Shown piece by piece: positions 9,186-18,063 of a DNA stretch of 64,000 nt. Source of the DNA: Saprospirales bacterium (GTDB taxonomy: Bacteria; Bacteroidota; Bacteroidia; Chitinophagales; Saprospiraceae); NCBI GenBank assembly GCA_016711045.1, contig JADJTT010000007.1:310001-374000 (forward strand). Reading direction: 5' to 3'. The notes beneath the pieces were generated by a model that was not told where the DNA came from, did no database searches, and saw only the letters and a list, made by a program, of their open reading frames with translations. Numbering within the stretch: the first letter of the stretch is position 1; each line of letters starts with the position of its first letter. The position numbers and the translations under genes were made by a program.

Positions 9186-10517
9186 ATGAGAAAAGTATTG
9201 CTTGGCATGCTTGCCTTTTCCCTTCTGGCACTGAATATACAAGCGCAGGATGATCCTGGGAAAGCATACACTAAAGCGACCCGGGCCCTGAGCGCATATA
9301 ACCTGGATCAGGCCAATAACAAAGAAAAACTGAAGGAGGCAAAAGAGAACATAGATATCGCCATTACCGGTGAGGCAGAAAAAATGGATGCCAAGGTGTG
9401 GAACTCCCGGGCTCAAATTTACAATGCACTGGTAGGAAAGGAGGTGAACATCCTCTATATCGACCCCACGCATATATTGCCGGAAGAAAGCGAATCCTAT
9501 GCTGCCGAGGCACTCAAAAGCGCCCGGAAAGGCCTGGAACTTGCGGATAAGAAGTATTTGTCAAAAGAAGCGCTGGCCAGCATGAGTGAGGCTGGCCGTT
9601 ATTTTAGCATTATAGGCAACCAGCGCCTTCAAACATCCGACTACGCAGGGGCTTATAAGCCAATGAAGTTCTTCCTCGATATCGATCAGGAACTTCGCGC
9701 GAAAGGCGAAGCACCCCTGATGGAAAGCCTGGAAGATGTGGCCAACCAGCAATTTGTGACAGGCTTTTGTGCTTATTCAGCCGGGGATAAAGAAGTGGCT
9801 AAAAATCTCTTTAACACGCTCTATCAAGCCGGCCACAATGAGCCCCTGGTGTATTCCCTCTACTTCAACTTGTTGGTAGCAGAGGAAAAAGATGCCGAAG
9901 CGATGAAGGTGATGGATGCTGCAAAAGCGAAATTTCCCGGAAATACCGAGATTCTGATCTCCGAGATCAACTATTTCCTCCACGAAAATCGGCTCGACGA
10001 ACTGGTAGGCAAGCTGAAGCTCGCCATTGAAAAGGAACCGGACAATCTCTCGCTCTATACTACGCTCGGAAGTGTCTTCGACCAGCTGTTCCAGCGCGAA
10101 CTGGAGGCCGGCAACGAAGATAAATCCACGGAATATTTCGGCCAGGCAATGAGCTACTTCAATCAGGTGCTCGAAAAAGACCCCGGTTCAACCGATGCCA
10201 TGTATAGCGTTGGCGCGCTTTACTATAACAAGGCCGCCGCTATTTCCAAAGACCTGAAGAAACTGGAAGAAGATATCTCCAAAGAAGGCCTCAAGAGGTA
10301 CAACCTCAAGAAGGATGAGATGTTCAGCTATTTCGACAAGGCCCTGCCTTTCTTCGAGAAGGTGGAATCGATCAATCCCAACGATCAAAACACCCTGATC
10401 GCTCTCAAGGAGATCTTTGCCAAAAAAGATGACATTGAGCTCTCTAATGAGTTTAAAAAACGCCTGGAGGTGATCACCGCAGGTGGAACGAACACCGAAT
10501 CTTACTTCAAAAATTAA
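9186..10517 (+). CDS. Secreted tetratricopeptide-repeat protein
   Basis: 443 residues from ATG 9186, chosen because it starts a clear signal peptide (MRKVLLGMLAFSLLALNIQAQ); the frame itself opens 36 nt earlier. The mature part is almost all helical with TPR-like pairs, for example around residues 150-200, 245-300 and 340-400. No catalytic motif is visible. Secreted TPR proteins of this shape in Bacteroidota usually act as periplasmic scaffolds; the specific role here is unknown. It follows gyrA by 89 nt with a small palindrome between, so it may be separately transcribed. Confidence 0.8.
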   Translation: MRKVLLGMLAFSLLALNIQAQDDPGKAYTKATRALSAYNLDQANNKEKLKEAKENIDIAITGEAEKMDAKVWNSRAQIYNALVGKEVNILYIDPTHILPEESESYAAEALKSARKGLELADKKYLSKEALASMSEAGRYFSIIGNQRLQTSDYAGAYKPMKFFLDIDQELRAKGEAPLMESLEDVANQQFVTGFCAYSAGDKEVAKNLFNTLYQAGHNEPLVYSLYFNLLVAEEKDAEAMKVMDAAKAKFPGNTEILISEINYFLHENRLDELVGKLKLAIEKEPDNLSLYTTLGSVFDQLFQRELEAGNEDKSTEYFGQAMSYFNQVLEKDPGSTDAMYSVGALYYNKAAAISKDLKKLEEDISKEGLKRYNLKKDEMFSYFDKALPFFEKVESINPNDQNTLIALKEIFAKKDDIELSNEFKKRLEVITAGGTNTESYFKN

Positions 10518-10520
10518 GTA

Positions 10521-10575
10521 AAGGGGGAAGGGGGAAGCGTGATGGGATTTTTTCGCGCTTTCCCCCTTCACCCTT
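10521..10575 (+). repeat. Inverted array of CCTTCAC-type heptads upstream of dctQ
   Basis: The left arm (10521-10539) and right arm (10556-10575) pair with one mismatch and one bulge around a 16-nt loop. The right side continues in 7-nt steps (CCTTCAC, CCTTCAC, TCCTCAC, CCACATG), the last of which contains the dctQ ATG. The same unit family makes the hairpin in front of mnmA (62705-62770). Confidence 0.7.
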
Positions 10576-10589
10576 CACTCCTCACCCAC

Positions 10590-11120
10590 ATGAAATTCAT
10601 CCACCGCCTCAACGAGTTTGTGGGCCGCATGGCTTCCTGGCTCAATACCGTGCTGGTGTTATTGGTGTGTGGGGACGTGGTTTCCAGATATTTGTTTAAC
10701 GACTCGGCTGCCTGGGTCATGGAACTGGAGTGGCATTTATTTGCCCTCGTATTTCTATTCGGAGCCGGATACACCCTTCGCCATGACAGGCATGTGCGGG
10801 TCGATCTTTTTTACAGCCGTTTTTCGGTACGCGACCAGGCATTGGTCAATATCGTAGGCGGAATTGTATTTCTCATTCCCTGGTGCATCCTGCTCATCGT
10901 GGTATCCACCCGCTATGCCTGGGTTTCTTACCTGATCGGGGAAGGTTCGCCCGACCCAGGCGGATTGCCTGCCCGGTACCTCATTAAATTCACCATTCCA
11001 ATTGCATTATTCCTGCTCCTTTTACAGGGTATTGTTTCTGTTTGGGAATCGCTGCTTACCTTCCGGGAAGGGAGAAAAGCCGGACAAGTGGAAGCGGAAC
11101 CCATTCACGAAGGCCTTTAA
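10590..11120 (+). CDS. dctQ: TRAP transporter small permease (DctQ family)
   Basis: 176 residues with four transmembrane helices, the length and topology of the DctQ subunit. Conserved features are the WVMELEWHLFALVFLFGAGYTLRHDRHVRVDLFY-type central block and the helix that follows. ATG 10590 is preferred over an in-frame start at 10539 because it opens the first helix region (MKFIHRLNEFVG) correctly. The large permease dctM begins 3 nt after its stop. DctQ joins DctM to form the membrane part of a Na+-driven importer fed by a periplasmic binding protein. Confidence 0.92.
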   Translation: MKFIHRLNEFVGRMASWLNTVLVLLVCGDVVSRYLFNDSAAWVMELEWHLFALVFLFGAGYTLRHDRHVRVDLFYSRFSVRDQALVNIVGGIVFLIPWCILLIVVSTRYAWVSYLIGEGSPDPGGLPARYLIKFTIPIALFLLLLQGIVSVWESLLTFREGRKAGQVEAEPIHEGL

Positions 11121-11122
11121 GT

Positions 11123-12421
11123 ATGGAAATCCTGGCACTGCTTCTCTTTCTGAGCATTTTTGTACTCATCCTTTACGGGTACCCGGTGGCCTTTACGCTA
11201 GGGGGTGTTTCCTTGCTATATGCCGTTTGTTTTCTGGACCCGGCCAGCTTTGCCGCCTTACCGCCCCGTATTATGGGGGTGATGAGTAATTATGTATTGC
11301 TGGCAGTTCCGCTATTTATTTTCATGGGGATTATGCTGGAAAAGTCGGGCATTGCAGAGCGGTTGCTGGAAACCATGGCGATGCTCTTTGGACAAAGAAG
11401 GGGAGGACTAGCTATTTCAGTAGTCATTGTTGGCGCCATGTTGGCTGCTTCCACCGGAATTGTGGGGGCCACCGTGGTGACAATGGGGCTCATCAGCCTG
11501 CCCACCATGCTCAAACGAGGTTATCGTCCCGAATTGGCTACTGGGGTGATTGCAGCATCCGGCACCCTGGGGCAGATTATACCCCCTTCGGTCGTACTTG
11601 TCCTTTTAGGAAGCGTACTGCAGGTCTCAGTAGGCGATCTGTTTGCCGCTGCCCTGCTGCCCGGGCTTTTGTTGGTGGTATGCTACCTGGTCTATTTGTT
11701 TCTGGTTTCGCATTTTCGCCCCGAATGGGCGCCGCCGATCACCAAAGAGGAAATCCGGCAGTTCAGGGCCAAGGGGTTTGGCTGGCGGGTCGTACAAGCG
11801 TTTTTATTGCCATTCCTGCTCATTATTGCGGTGCTCGGTTCCATTTTCTGGGGATTGGCATCGCCTACTGAAGCAGCAGCCGTGGGCGCCCTGGGGGCTA
11901 CCATTCTCACCATTACCCAAGGGAAATTCAAGTGGGATATCCTCCAAAAAGTAATGCGTGAAACGACGCTGCTGACCAGTATGGTATTCCTGATCCTGCT
12001 GGGCGCCACGACCTTCACCTTCGTGTTTCGTGAAATGCAGGGCGACCGCTACCTCGTAGAACTAGTCCAGGCCGCCAACCTCCCACATTGGGGGTTTCTA
12101 TTGCTGGTCATGGTAGTCGTCTTTATCTCCGGCTTCTTCATCGATTTTATCGAGATCATCTTCATCCTGGTACCCGTGGTAGCCCCTATTTTTACCCAAT
12201 ATCATATGGACCTCGTGTGGATCGGCATACTGCTGGCCCTCAACCTGCAAACTTCCTTCCTCACCCCGCCATTTGGCTTCTCCCTGTTCTATTTAAAAGG
12301 CGTAGCGCCCCCTGAAGTCACGACAGCCCAAATCTACCGGGGCATTATCCCCTTTGTAGTAATCCAGCTTTTGTTCCTCTTGCTGGTAGCTTTTTTTCCG
12401 TCACTAGCCACCCCCCGATAA
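11123..12421 (+). CDS. dctM: TRAP transporter large permease (DctM family)
   Basis: 432 residues with about 12 membrane helices. The family signature blocks are seen: VGATVVTMGLISLPTMLKRGY, the ASGTLGQIIPPSVVLVLLG stretch and GIVGATVV. ATG 11123 lies two bases past the dctQ stop; the longer frame from 11042 would overlap dctQ and add non-homologous residues. It is the elevator-type translocating subunit. The stop codon lies inside a perfect palindrome (12413-12430). The predicted binding protein is encoded convergently just downstream, which is an uncommon arrangement. Confidence 0.94.
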   Translation: MEILALLLFLSIFVLILYGYPVAFTLGGVSLLYAVCFLDPASFAALPPRIMGVMSNYVLLAVPLFIFMGIMLEKSGIAERLLETMAMLFGQRRGGLAISVVIVGAMLAASTGIVGATVVTMGLISLPTMLKRGYRPELATGVIAASGTLGQIIPPSVVLVLLGSVLQVSVGDLFAAALLPGLLLVVCYLVYLFLVSHFRPEWAPPITKEEIRQFRAKGFGWRVVQAFLLPFLLIIAVLGSIFWGLASPTEAAAVGALGATILTITQGKFKWDILQKVMRETTLLTSMVFLILLGATTFTFVFREMQGDRYLVELVQAANLPHWGFLLLVMVVVFISGFFIDFIEIIFILVPVVAPIFTQYHMDLVWIGILLALNLQTSFLTPPFGFSLFYLKGVAPPEVTTAQIYRGIIPFVVIQLLFLLLVAFFPSLATPR

Positions 12422-12430
12422 CTATCGGGG
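12413..12430. repeat. 18-bp palindrome CCCCGATA-AC-TATCGGGG
   Basis: Perfect 8-bp arms with a 2-nt centre. It contains the dctM stop codon (TAA at 12419-12421) and separates convergent dctM and dctP. A shorter copy, TCCCGATAACTATCGGGA, lies at 21534-21551. No T-tract follows on either strand. Confidence 0.75.
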
Positions 12431-12431
12431 A

Positions 12432-13544
12432 CTAGTTACCATAATACAACTTCTCCGACACATCCGCCCAAATCCGCGCGCGCTCCTTGAAGCTGCGGTA
12501 GGAAGCATAGATCTTCTTGGACGCCGGATCTTTTTCAGTGAGTTCAACCAGCACCTCTTCGGTGATGGATTTCCAGTTGTCGAAGGACTTCTCTGGGGAA
12601 GATCTTCACGTTTACGCCCTCTTCTTCGATGAGTTTCTTGAGATAAATGCTGTTCTGAGCTTCAAATTCGCAGAGCATCCAGTGGTTCAGGCGTAAACCG
12701 GCAGTGTAAAGGGCTGCCTGGATATCAGCTGGCAATTCATCATACGCTTTTTGGTTGAGGAGCAATTCGAGGACGCTGCCCCATTCATGCCATCCTGGAG
12801 CGTAGTAGTATTTGGCGATCTGATGGAAGCCCATTTTATAATCGTGGTAGGGGCCGACCCATTCCGCCGCATCGATTACCCCCGTTCCAACCCAGTATAT
12901 ATCTCCCCGCCGGCAAGCAATATCGGGGAGCCGCCGGCCCGCTCCAGCACTTTTCCCCCAAGGCCCGGAATACGCATTTTCAGGCCCTTCAAGTCCTCCA
13001 TGCTGTTGATCTCCCGGTTGAACCACCCACCCATCTGTGTGCCGGTATTTCCCCCCATGAGGGGAATAAGGCCGTAGTCGCGATACAATTCCTGCCACAA
13101 TTCCAGTCCGCCTCCGCTAATTAGCCAGGAGTTGACCTGCTGGGCGTTCATTCCGAAAGGCACAGAGGCGAAGAACTGAGCGGCCGGTATCTTGCCAGCC
13201 CAATAATACGCAGCGCCACTGCCCATTTCTGCGGCGCCGCTGCGCACCGTATCAAACACTTCCAGTGCAGGCACCAGCTCTCCGGCCCCATACACCCGGA
13301 TTTGCATCCTTCCCCCGGTGAGTTCTTCCACCCACTTGGCAAACAGCGTGCACGATTCCCCCAATACCGGAAAATTGGGCGGCCAGGTGGTCACCATTTT
13401 CCATTGATATTTCTTGCCCGACACAATGGCGGAACCTTTTTCGCCCTGTGCCTGGCCTTTTCCCATAAACCCCCGGACCAAAAAAGGGAGGGACAGAGTG
13501 CCTATGGCCAGGCCTTTGACAAAGTTTTTACGGGTTAATTTCAT
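12432..13544 (-). pseudogene. dctP: TRAP transporter substrate-binding protein, TakP-like, with two homopolymer frameshifts
   Basis: Joined reading gives about 370 residues of the TakP/2-oxo-acid-type TRAP binding protein. It has a twin-arginine-free signal region, then YGAGELVPALEVFDTV, GGNTGTQMGGWF, GLKMRIPGLGG, GGEIYTGLERG and IDAAEWVGPYHDYKMGF, the last two lying in different frames. The first break is a C5 run (12879-12883) one base short; the second is a C4 run near 12596-12599 one base too long. The two cancel, so the final frame equals the first and ends RIWADVSEKLYYGN. Strong conservation in all three pieces favours sequence error or very recent decay. Its start is 5 nt after the TPR gene stop. 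Confidence 0.85.
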
Positions 13545-13549
13545 ATGGC

Positions 13550-15748
13550 TTACGTCTGGTTCAAAAGCTTACGGATCTTTTTAAAGTCATCGTGCCCCAG
13601 TCCTGCCTGCTCAAGGGTCTCCAAATCCTGAAGGAAAACGGCCTTAAACAGTTGGGTCTCATCGAGGGAATAGGGTTCATTTGCCCAATTCTGATAAATG
13701 GATCTTGCGGTGGAATAATCCCCTGAAAAAATATAGGCCGGCGCCAGGACACTGTAGATCCACGTCTGGGAAGGGTCTGCCTCAAGACTTTCCTTGCATT
13801 GACGGATAGCGCCCTGAAAATCCCGTTCCAGGAGGAGATTCCAGGCAATTTCGCCCCCGGTGGAGGCAACTTTATCGGTGAATTGACCTGGATAGAACGA
13901 CTCCAGCTGCCGGGTTAACCCCAGGATGTCGAGTTGGGCCTGGATCAATACGGCCCTCGGCTGGGTTTCCTGTACTAACGGGAGGCGCGCTTCCAGCATT
14001 TGTACATAACTAAAAAGGAAGACGCTGGGATTCGCAGGTATCAAATTTTCAAAAATGGATATGCATTGCTGAAAGTAAGCCTCCGCTTTTTCATTTTCTC
14101 CTAACTGAAAGTGGGCCAGCGCCAGGTTGGAGGTAACAATGGTCATGGTCGGTTGAAATTGAAGCGGATTTCGCTGGCTAAGCGAGGCAAATATTTCCAG
14201 TGATTTCTCAAGGTAGGGAATGGCCAGTCCAGCTTCACCCCGGCTGTATTGACTCATCGCCAGGTTGTTGAGTATTAAGGCCTGAAGGGGAATAGCCCTT
14301 AGCATCCCTGCTGACACGAGGTTTTCACAAATTGATTCACCTATCAGCAGCGTGCTGTCAGCTGTTTCATAAATACCCAATTGAATGCAGGCGTGCCCCA
14401 GGTTGTTGAGGAAGTAACTATAGGCGAGAATTTGCCCCGGAGTCCGCTCCCCGGGCGTTTCCTGAAAAGCCTGGATAATGTTATTAGAATAAGGCGTCGT
14501 TTTTTCAAATTCCTGGGTCTGCACATACAACAGGACCAGGTTGGAATTTAAACCGGTCCAGGAATCGTAGTAGAGCTGGGGTTCTTTCGCATAAAGAGGC
14601 GCGCCTATTTCTATTCCTTCCAGGAAATTGCGTTCCGCTTCCTCCAATTTACCATTCGATTGGCTTAAATACCCCTTGCTATTTAGGAGGGCCAGGCGGG
14701 GAAGCGCGGTGGGAAGATCCAGGTTTTGGCTCAGGGAATCTGCTGCCTGAAAGACCGTGTTGGCCAATTCGGGAAAATTTTGCGCGGTCAGGATGTTCCC
14801 TGCATAGGTCATGATATCCAGCGTCTGTAATTGGTCGCGGCTGTATTCAATTGCTTTTCCAAAATACAAAAGGGCTTCATTTTCGAGGTTGAGCTCAGTG
14901 AGGAATGAGCCCAATTCCAGGAGATTGGTCACATTGGTGCTGTCTTTCAAAATTGCCTCCCGGTAGGTTTCTGCCGCCGCATCAAACTGAAGGTCGATGC
15001 GTTGCATTCGGGCCAGTACGATATAGTTCTCAATGGCTTTTGCCTTGGCTTTTTCGACCTTTTCTTCCAGTTGGAGGACGTTTTGGTAGTAGGCGTCCAG
15101 GTTATCCTTGTTCATCAGGGAAATAGCGCCATCTATGTCGCCTTCCTCAAATTTTTTGAGGGCATCAATGGTGAAAGAAGAGGCCTGGTCGAGATCGATG
15201 GCGGCAAATTGGCGGGCAAGGGCTTCCTTGCTTTTTTCGAGATCTTCGACTTTTTGGTACAGTTGGGCGATCTGCTCCGTGAGGGCTTTGCGTGTCGCCT
15301 CTTCCAGGTCCTGGCTGGATTGTTCCTGCTGCAAACCTTGCAGCGTTTGATTTTGCTCCTGGATCCGCTTGTCGATCGAGCCCATAAACCGGTCTATGCG
15401 CTCCTGGAAAGCTTGTACATTGGCCAGCACGATACGGATAATGTCGTCGGGATTGTCGCGTATGCCGGTTTCAAAGACCATCGGGTCCGGCCCCAGCACC
15501 TGATAGGATTCTTTCTGGACGATCAGGCGCACCGTTTGGCCTGGTTTTCCGTTGCTGATCTTCAGTTCAAACTGGCCTGCAGAATTGGTGTAGACTGGAT
15601 TAGCCCCAAAGGTCGTGACCTGCACGTTGGCAGCCGGCTTGGAATTACTGTTTTGAAGGGTCACAATACCGCGGACGAGGTTATTGGATTGCGCGAACAA
15701 TCCTCCGGCAACCAGGAGCATAAAAATAAGTAAGGCATGCGTTTTCAT
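13550..15748 (-). CDS. Secreted protein: regulatory-type beta domain, coiled coil and TPR array
   Basis: 732 residues. A signal peptide (1-19, cleavage after LFAQ) is followed by a CarboxypepD_reg/transthyretin-like fold (about 20-108: VRGIVTLQNSNSKPAANVQV, then NSAGQFELKI). A long charged coiled coil follows (about 110-195), then a large TPR region to the end. No CHAT, caspase or other enzyme domain is visible. It starts 5 nt after the stop of the EAD11 membrane protein, whose extracytoplasmic end carries the same kind of beta domain, so the two are one operon and may meet in the periplasm (inference). The function is not known. Confidence 0.8.
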   Translation of the reverse strand: MKTHALLIFMLLVAGGLFAQSNNLVRGIVTLQNSNSKPAANVQVTTFGANPVYTNSAGQFELKISNGKPGQTVRLIVQKESYQVLGPDPMVFETGIRDNPDDIIRIVLANVQAFQERIDRFMGSIDKRIQEQNQTLQGLQQEQSSQDLEEATRKALTEQIAQLYQKVEDLEKSKEALARQFAAIDLDQASSFTIDALKKFEEGDIDGAISLMNKDNLDAYYQNVLQLEEKVEKAKAKAIENYIVLARMQRIDLQFDAAAETYREAILKDSTNVTNLLELGSFLTELNLENEALLYFGKAIEYSRDQLQTLDIMTYAGNILTAQNFPELANTVFQAADSLSQNLDLPTALPRLALLNSKGYLSQSNGKLEEAERNFLEGIEIGAPLYAKEPQLYYDSWTGLNSNLVLLYVQTQEFEKTTPYSNNIIQAFQETPGERTPGQILAYSYFLNNLGHACIQLGIYETADSTLLIGESICENLVSAGMLRAIPLQALILNNLAMSQYSRGEAGLAIPYLEKSLEIFASLSQRNPLQFQPTMTIVTSNLALAHFQLGENEKAEAYFQQCISIFENLIPANPSVFLFSYVQMLEARLPLVQETQPRAVLIQAQLDILGLTRQLESFYPGQFTDKVASTGGEIAWNLLLERDFQGAIRQCKESLEADPSQTWIYSVLAPAYIFSGDYSTARSIYQNWANEPYSLDETQLFKAVFLQDLETLEQAGLGHDDFKKIRKLLNQT

Positions 15749-15753
15749 AAGGC

Positions 15754-16857
15754 TTAATTGTTGGGGAGTAATCGGATTTCCAAACTTCCCGTCGAGGGGT
15801 ATGCATATAACGTCTGGGGCGAGAACCCTTGTTTTGTGGCCGTAATACTATATTTTTCCCGCTGCATCTGGACAGGTACGTTTATTTCAAAATACCCCGT
15901 TGCATCGGTGGTCACTGCAACCTGGCTGTTGTCCATCCGTATTTCCACCCCTTCGATATAGGCGCTTCCGTCTCCGGTTCGCACATTGCCCCGAATCTGC
16001 TCCAGTGCTCCATTTGGGGCGATATCTACCGTTTCGTTTTTGCCTTCCAGCAACACACTGTCCTGTTGCAACTGCCAAAAGGCGCTCTTCAATCGCAAAG
16101 GCGTCAATTTGCCGGCAAATTCGCCTGGAATGCCCTTAAAATCTGCATCTCCAAATTCATCCACGGTGGCCTCATCCCATCGATTATCCAGTTTGAGCTG
16201 CAGGGTAGCATCCTTCAGGGGTGGATAGTCGGGCAGTGCTGGTCCGCGGAGGGACACTGTAAATTCAAAGGGTTCGTTATTGCACTTCGAGCTGGGATCG
16301 ATCAGTGTCGGGTTAAAGAAGTATACCAGCACAAATACCGCCAGGGCGCCTCCCGCCGTGATCTCTTTCCGGTATTTAAACTCCAAAAAGCCCGGAATCA
16401 CTGCGGCAATTCCAGCGGCCCCCAGGGAGATCAGGATCTTAAAGACGACGTATTGCGCACCGGTAGGGCATGGGAAGAAGAGGATGGTCAGGAAGATGAG
16501 TAGGGCGAAGCCAAGGCCAACCAGGAGGGGAGGCCAGATGCTTCCCCCTGGTTCCTTTTGACTGTTTACTGTCAACTGCTCACTGCCTACCTGCCGACTT
16601 ATTTCGGTTGAAAAGGGGAGCTTATCCACAATATACGTTAGGGCATTGTCTATATTCGCTTTCTGGATATCCAGATTCTCCTGGCTCTTGGTGCCGGCAG
16701 CCTTTTCTTTGAGGTAAGCATTGTATTTGGCAGACTGGAGGATGACTTCGTTTTGAAGGTCGGAATCCTCGAGTTCTTTGGTTGCTTTCAGGAGCAAGTC
16801 GATAGCTTGCTTTGTTTTATTGTCGGCGATAAGTTGTTTGAGATCGCTCTTTGTCAT
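15754..16857 (-). CDS. EAD11 effector-associated domain, three TM helices and regulatory-type beta domain
   Basis: 367 residues from ATG 16857; a TTG start at 16881 would add 8 residues before the domain. Residues 1-80 fit effector-associated domain 11, a death-like adaptor of bacterial conflict systems (SDLKQLIADNKTKQAIDLLL, then NEVILQSAKYNAYLKE). Three hydrophobic helices follow (about 104-126, 134-158, 167-184). The only strongly basic loop, KYRKE, lies between helices 2 and 3, so the N-terminus should be cytosolic and the C-terminus periplasmic. The C-terminal part ends in a CarboxypepD_reg-like domain (about 285-365: IRGNVRTGDGSAYIEGVEI, then TDATGYFEIN). It forms an operon with the TPR gene. 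Confidence 0.82.
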   Translation of the reverse strand: MTKSDLKQLIADNKTKQAIDLLLKATKELEDSDLQNEVILQSAKYNAYLKEKAAGTKSQENLDIQKANIDNALTYIVDKLPFSTEISRQVGSEQLTVNSQKEPGGSIWPPLLVGLGFALLIFLTILFFPCPTGAQYVVFKILISLGAAGIAAVIPGFLEFKYRKEITAGGALAVFVLVYFFNPTLIDPSSKCNNEPFEFTVSLRGPALPDYPPLKDATLQLKLDNRWDEATVDEFGDADFKGIPGEFAGKLTPLRLKSAFWQLQQDSVLLEGKNETVDIAPNGALEQIRGNVRTGDGSAYIEGVEIRMDNSQVAVTTDATGYFEINVPVQMQREKYSITATKQGFSPQTLYAYPSTGSLEIRLLPNN

Positions 16858-16978
16858 GGCCAATGCGCTGTTGGTGTACAAAACCCCAAGATAATACCTG
16901 CAGGATGATTTTCATATCATTACACTTGTGAAACTTTTTGTGTTAATTTAAAATTTATGCTTAATTTTGACACAAACA

Positions 16979-17013
16979 ACTAAAAACTAAACACTCAAAA
17001 TTGAAAACTCCCC
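16979..17013 (+). repeat. Five-unit heptad array (ACTAAAA type) that supplies the next gene's start
   Basis: Five contiguous 7-nt units: ACTAAAA, ACTAAAC, ACTCAAA, ATTGAAA, ACTCCCC. The fourth contains the TTG start codon of the radical SAM gene. The same five-unit order, ending in ACTCCCT, is found at 24279-24313. Confidence 0.75.
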
Positions 17014-18053
17014 ATAAAGGCCGCGGCGCCCAAATCAACCCTAACAATCCCTACGACAAGCTCCAAACCGAGCTGGAGCGGGATATCCAGGACCTGGCCG
17101 AAGAACCAGCAGGGGAGACGGAGTACATCACCGTGTACCCAAAAACCATCCTCAACAAGGTGACCAGCCCGGACATACCGGCTGATTTTTCCATGAATCC
17201 CTATCAGGGCTGTGAGCATGGTTGTGTGTATTGTTATGCCCGGAATACCCACCCGTATTGGGGCTACAGCGCCGGGCTGGACTTTGAACGCAAGATCCTC
17301 ATCAAACAAGACGCCCCGAAGATTCTGGAGAAGAAGCTGCAATCGCCGAAGTGGAAAGCCACGCCCATCATGTTTTCGGGCAATACCGACTGTTATCAAC
17401 CTGCCGAACAGAAATACCAGCTCACCCGCCAAATGCTGGAGATCCTCTGGAAATACCGCCATCCGGTAGGCCTCATTACCAAGAACAAGCTCATCCTGCG
17501 CGATATCGATATTTTGGAGAAAATGGCGGCACACAACCTGGTGCACGTGGCTATTTCGTTGACCACTTTGGAAGAACCCCTTCGCAGGCTTTTAGAGCCC
17601 CGCACCAGTAGCGTCTTAGGCCGGCTTGATACCATTGAAAAACTCTCAGCAAAAGGCATCCCGGTCAACGTCATGGCCGCGCCTATCATCCCCGGCCTCA
17701 ACGAGCACGAAATCTTCTCCATCGCGGAGGAAACCGCCAAACGTGGCGCCCGCTCGATCGGGTACACCATGGTGCGCTTAAACGGCGACGTGGGCGAGAT
17801 TTTCGCCGATTGGATCGAGCGCACCTATCCCGATCGGAAAGACAAGATCCTGAACAAGATCCGCTCTTGCCATGACGGAGAGCTCAACGACAGCCGTTTC
17901 GGCAAACGGATGGTAGGAGAGGGGCAGATCGCGGAAAGCATCCAGCAGCAGATGCGGCTGGCAAAGAAGAAGTTTTTTGAAGGAAAAACAACGCCACCTT
18001 ACAATTGTGACATGCATGAAGGGTTTAAGAGTGCGCAGATGCGGTTGTTTTAG
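17001..18053 (+). CDS. PA0069-family radical SAM protein
   Basis: 350 residues. The [4Fe-4S] cluster motif CEHGCVYCYA gives Cys71, Cys75 and Cys78 (CxxxCxxC), preceded by MNPYQG as in the spore-photolyase-like/PA0069 group. The block GNTDCYQPAEQKYQLTRQML and the C-terminal GRGAQINP-type N-terminus are typical. No in-frame ATG exists between the upstream stop (TGA 16968) and conserved sequence, so the TTG at 17001 is the likely start. The product reaction of this family is unknown. It is divergent from the EAD11 operon. Confidence 0.9.
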   Translation: MKTPHKGRGAQINPNNPYDKLQTELERDIQDLAEEPAGETEYITVYPKTILNKVTSPDIPADFSMNPYQGCEHGCVYCYARNTHPYWGYSAGLDFERKILIKQDAPKILEKKLQSPKWKATPIMFSGNTDCYQPAEQKYQLTRQMLEILWKYRHPVGLITKNKLILRDIDILEKMAAHNLVHVAISLTTLEEPLRRLLEPRTSSVLGRLDTIEKLSAKGIPVNVMAAPIIPGLNEHEIFSIAEETAKRGARSIGYTMVRLNGDVGEIFADWIERTYPDRKDKILNKIRSCHDGELNDSRFGKRMVGEGQIAESIQQQMRLAKKKFFEGKTTPPYNCDMHEGFKSAQMRLF

Positions 18054-18063
18054 TTGCTGCTTG

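Noticed and set aside
12432..13544. Programmed ribosomal frameshifting in dctP
   Set aside because: No slippery heptamer or downstream structure of the usual type; two opposite indels in C runs are better explained by error or fresh mutation.
15002..16503. Two long plus-strand frames opposite the TPR and EAD11 genes
   Set aside because: The minus-strand frames have signal peptide, membrane helices and domains; the plus-strand ones have none.
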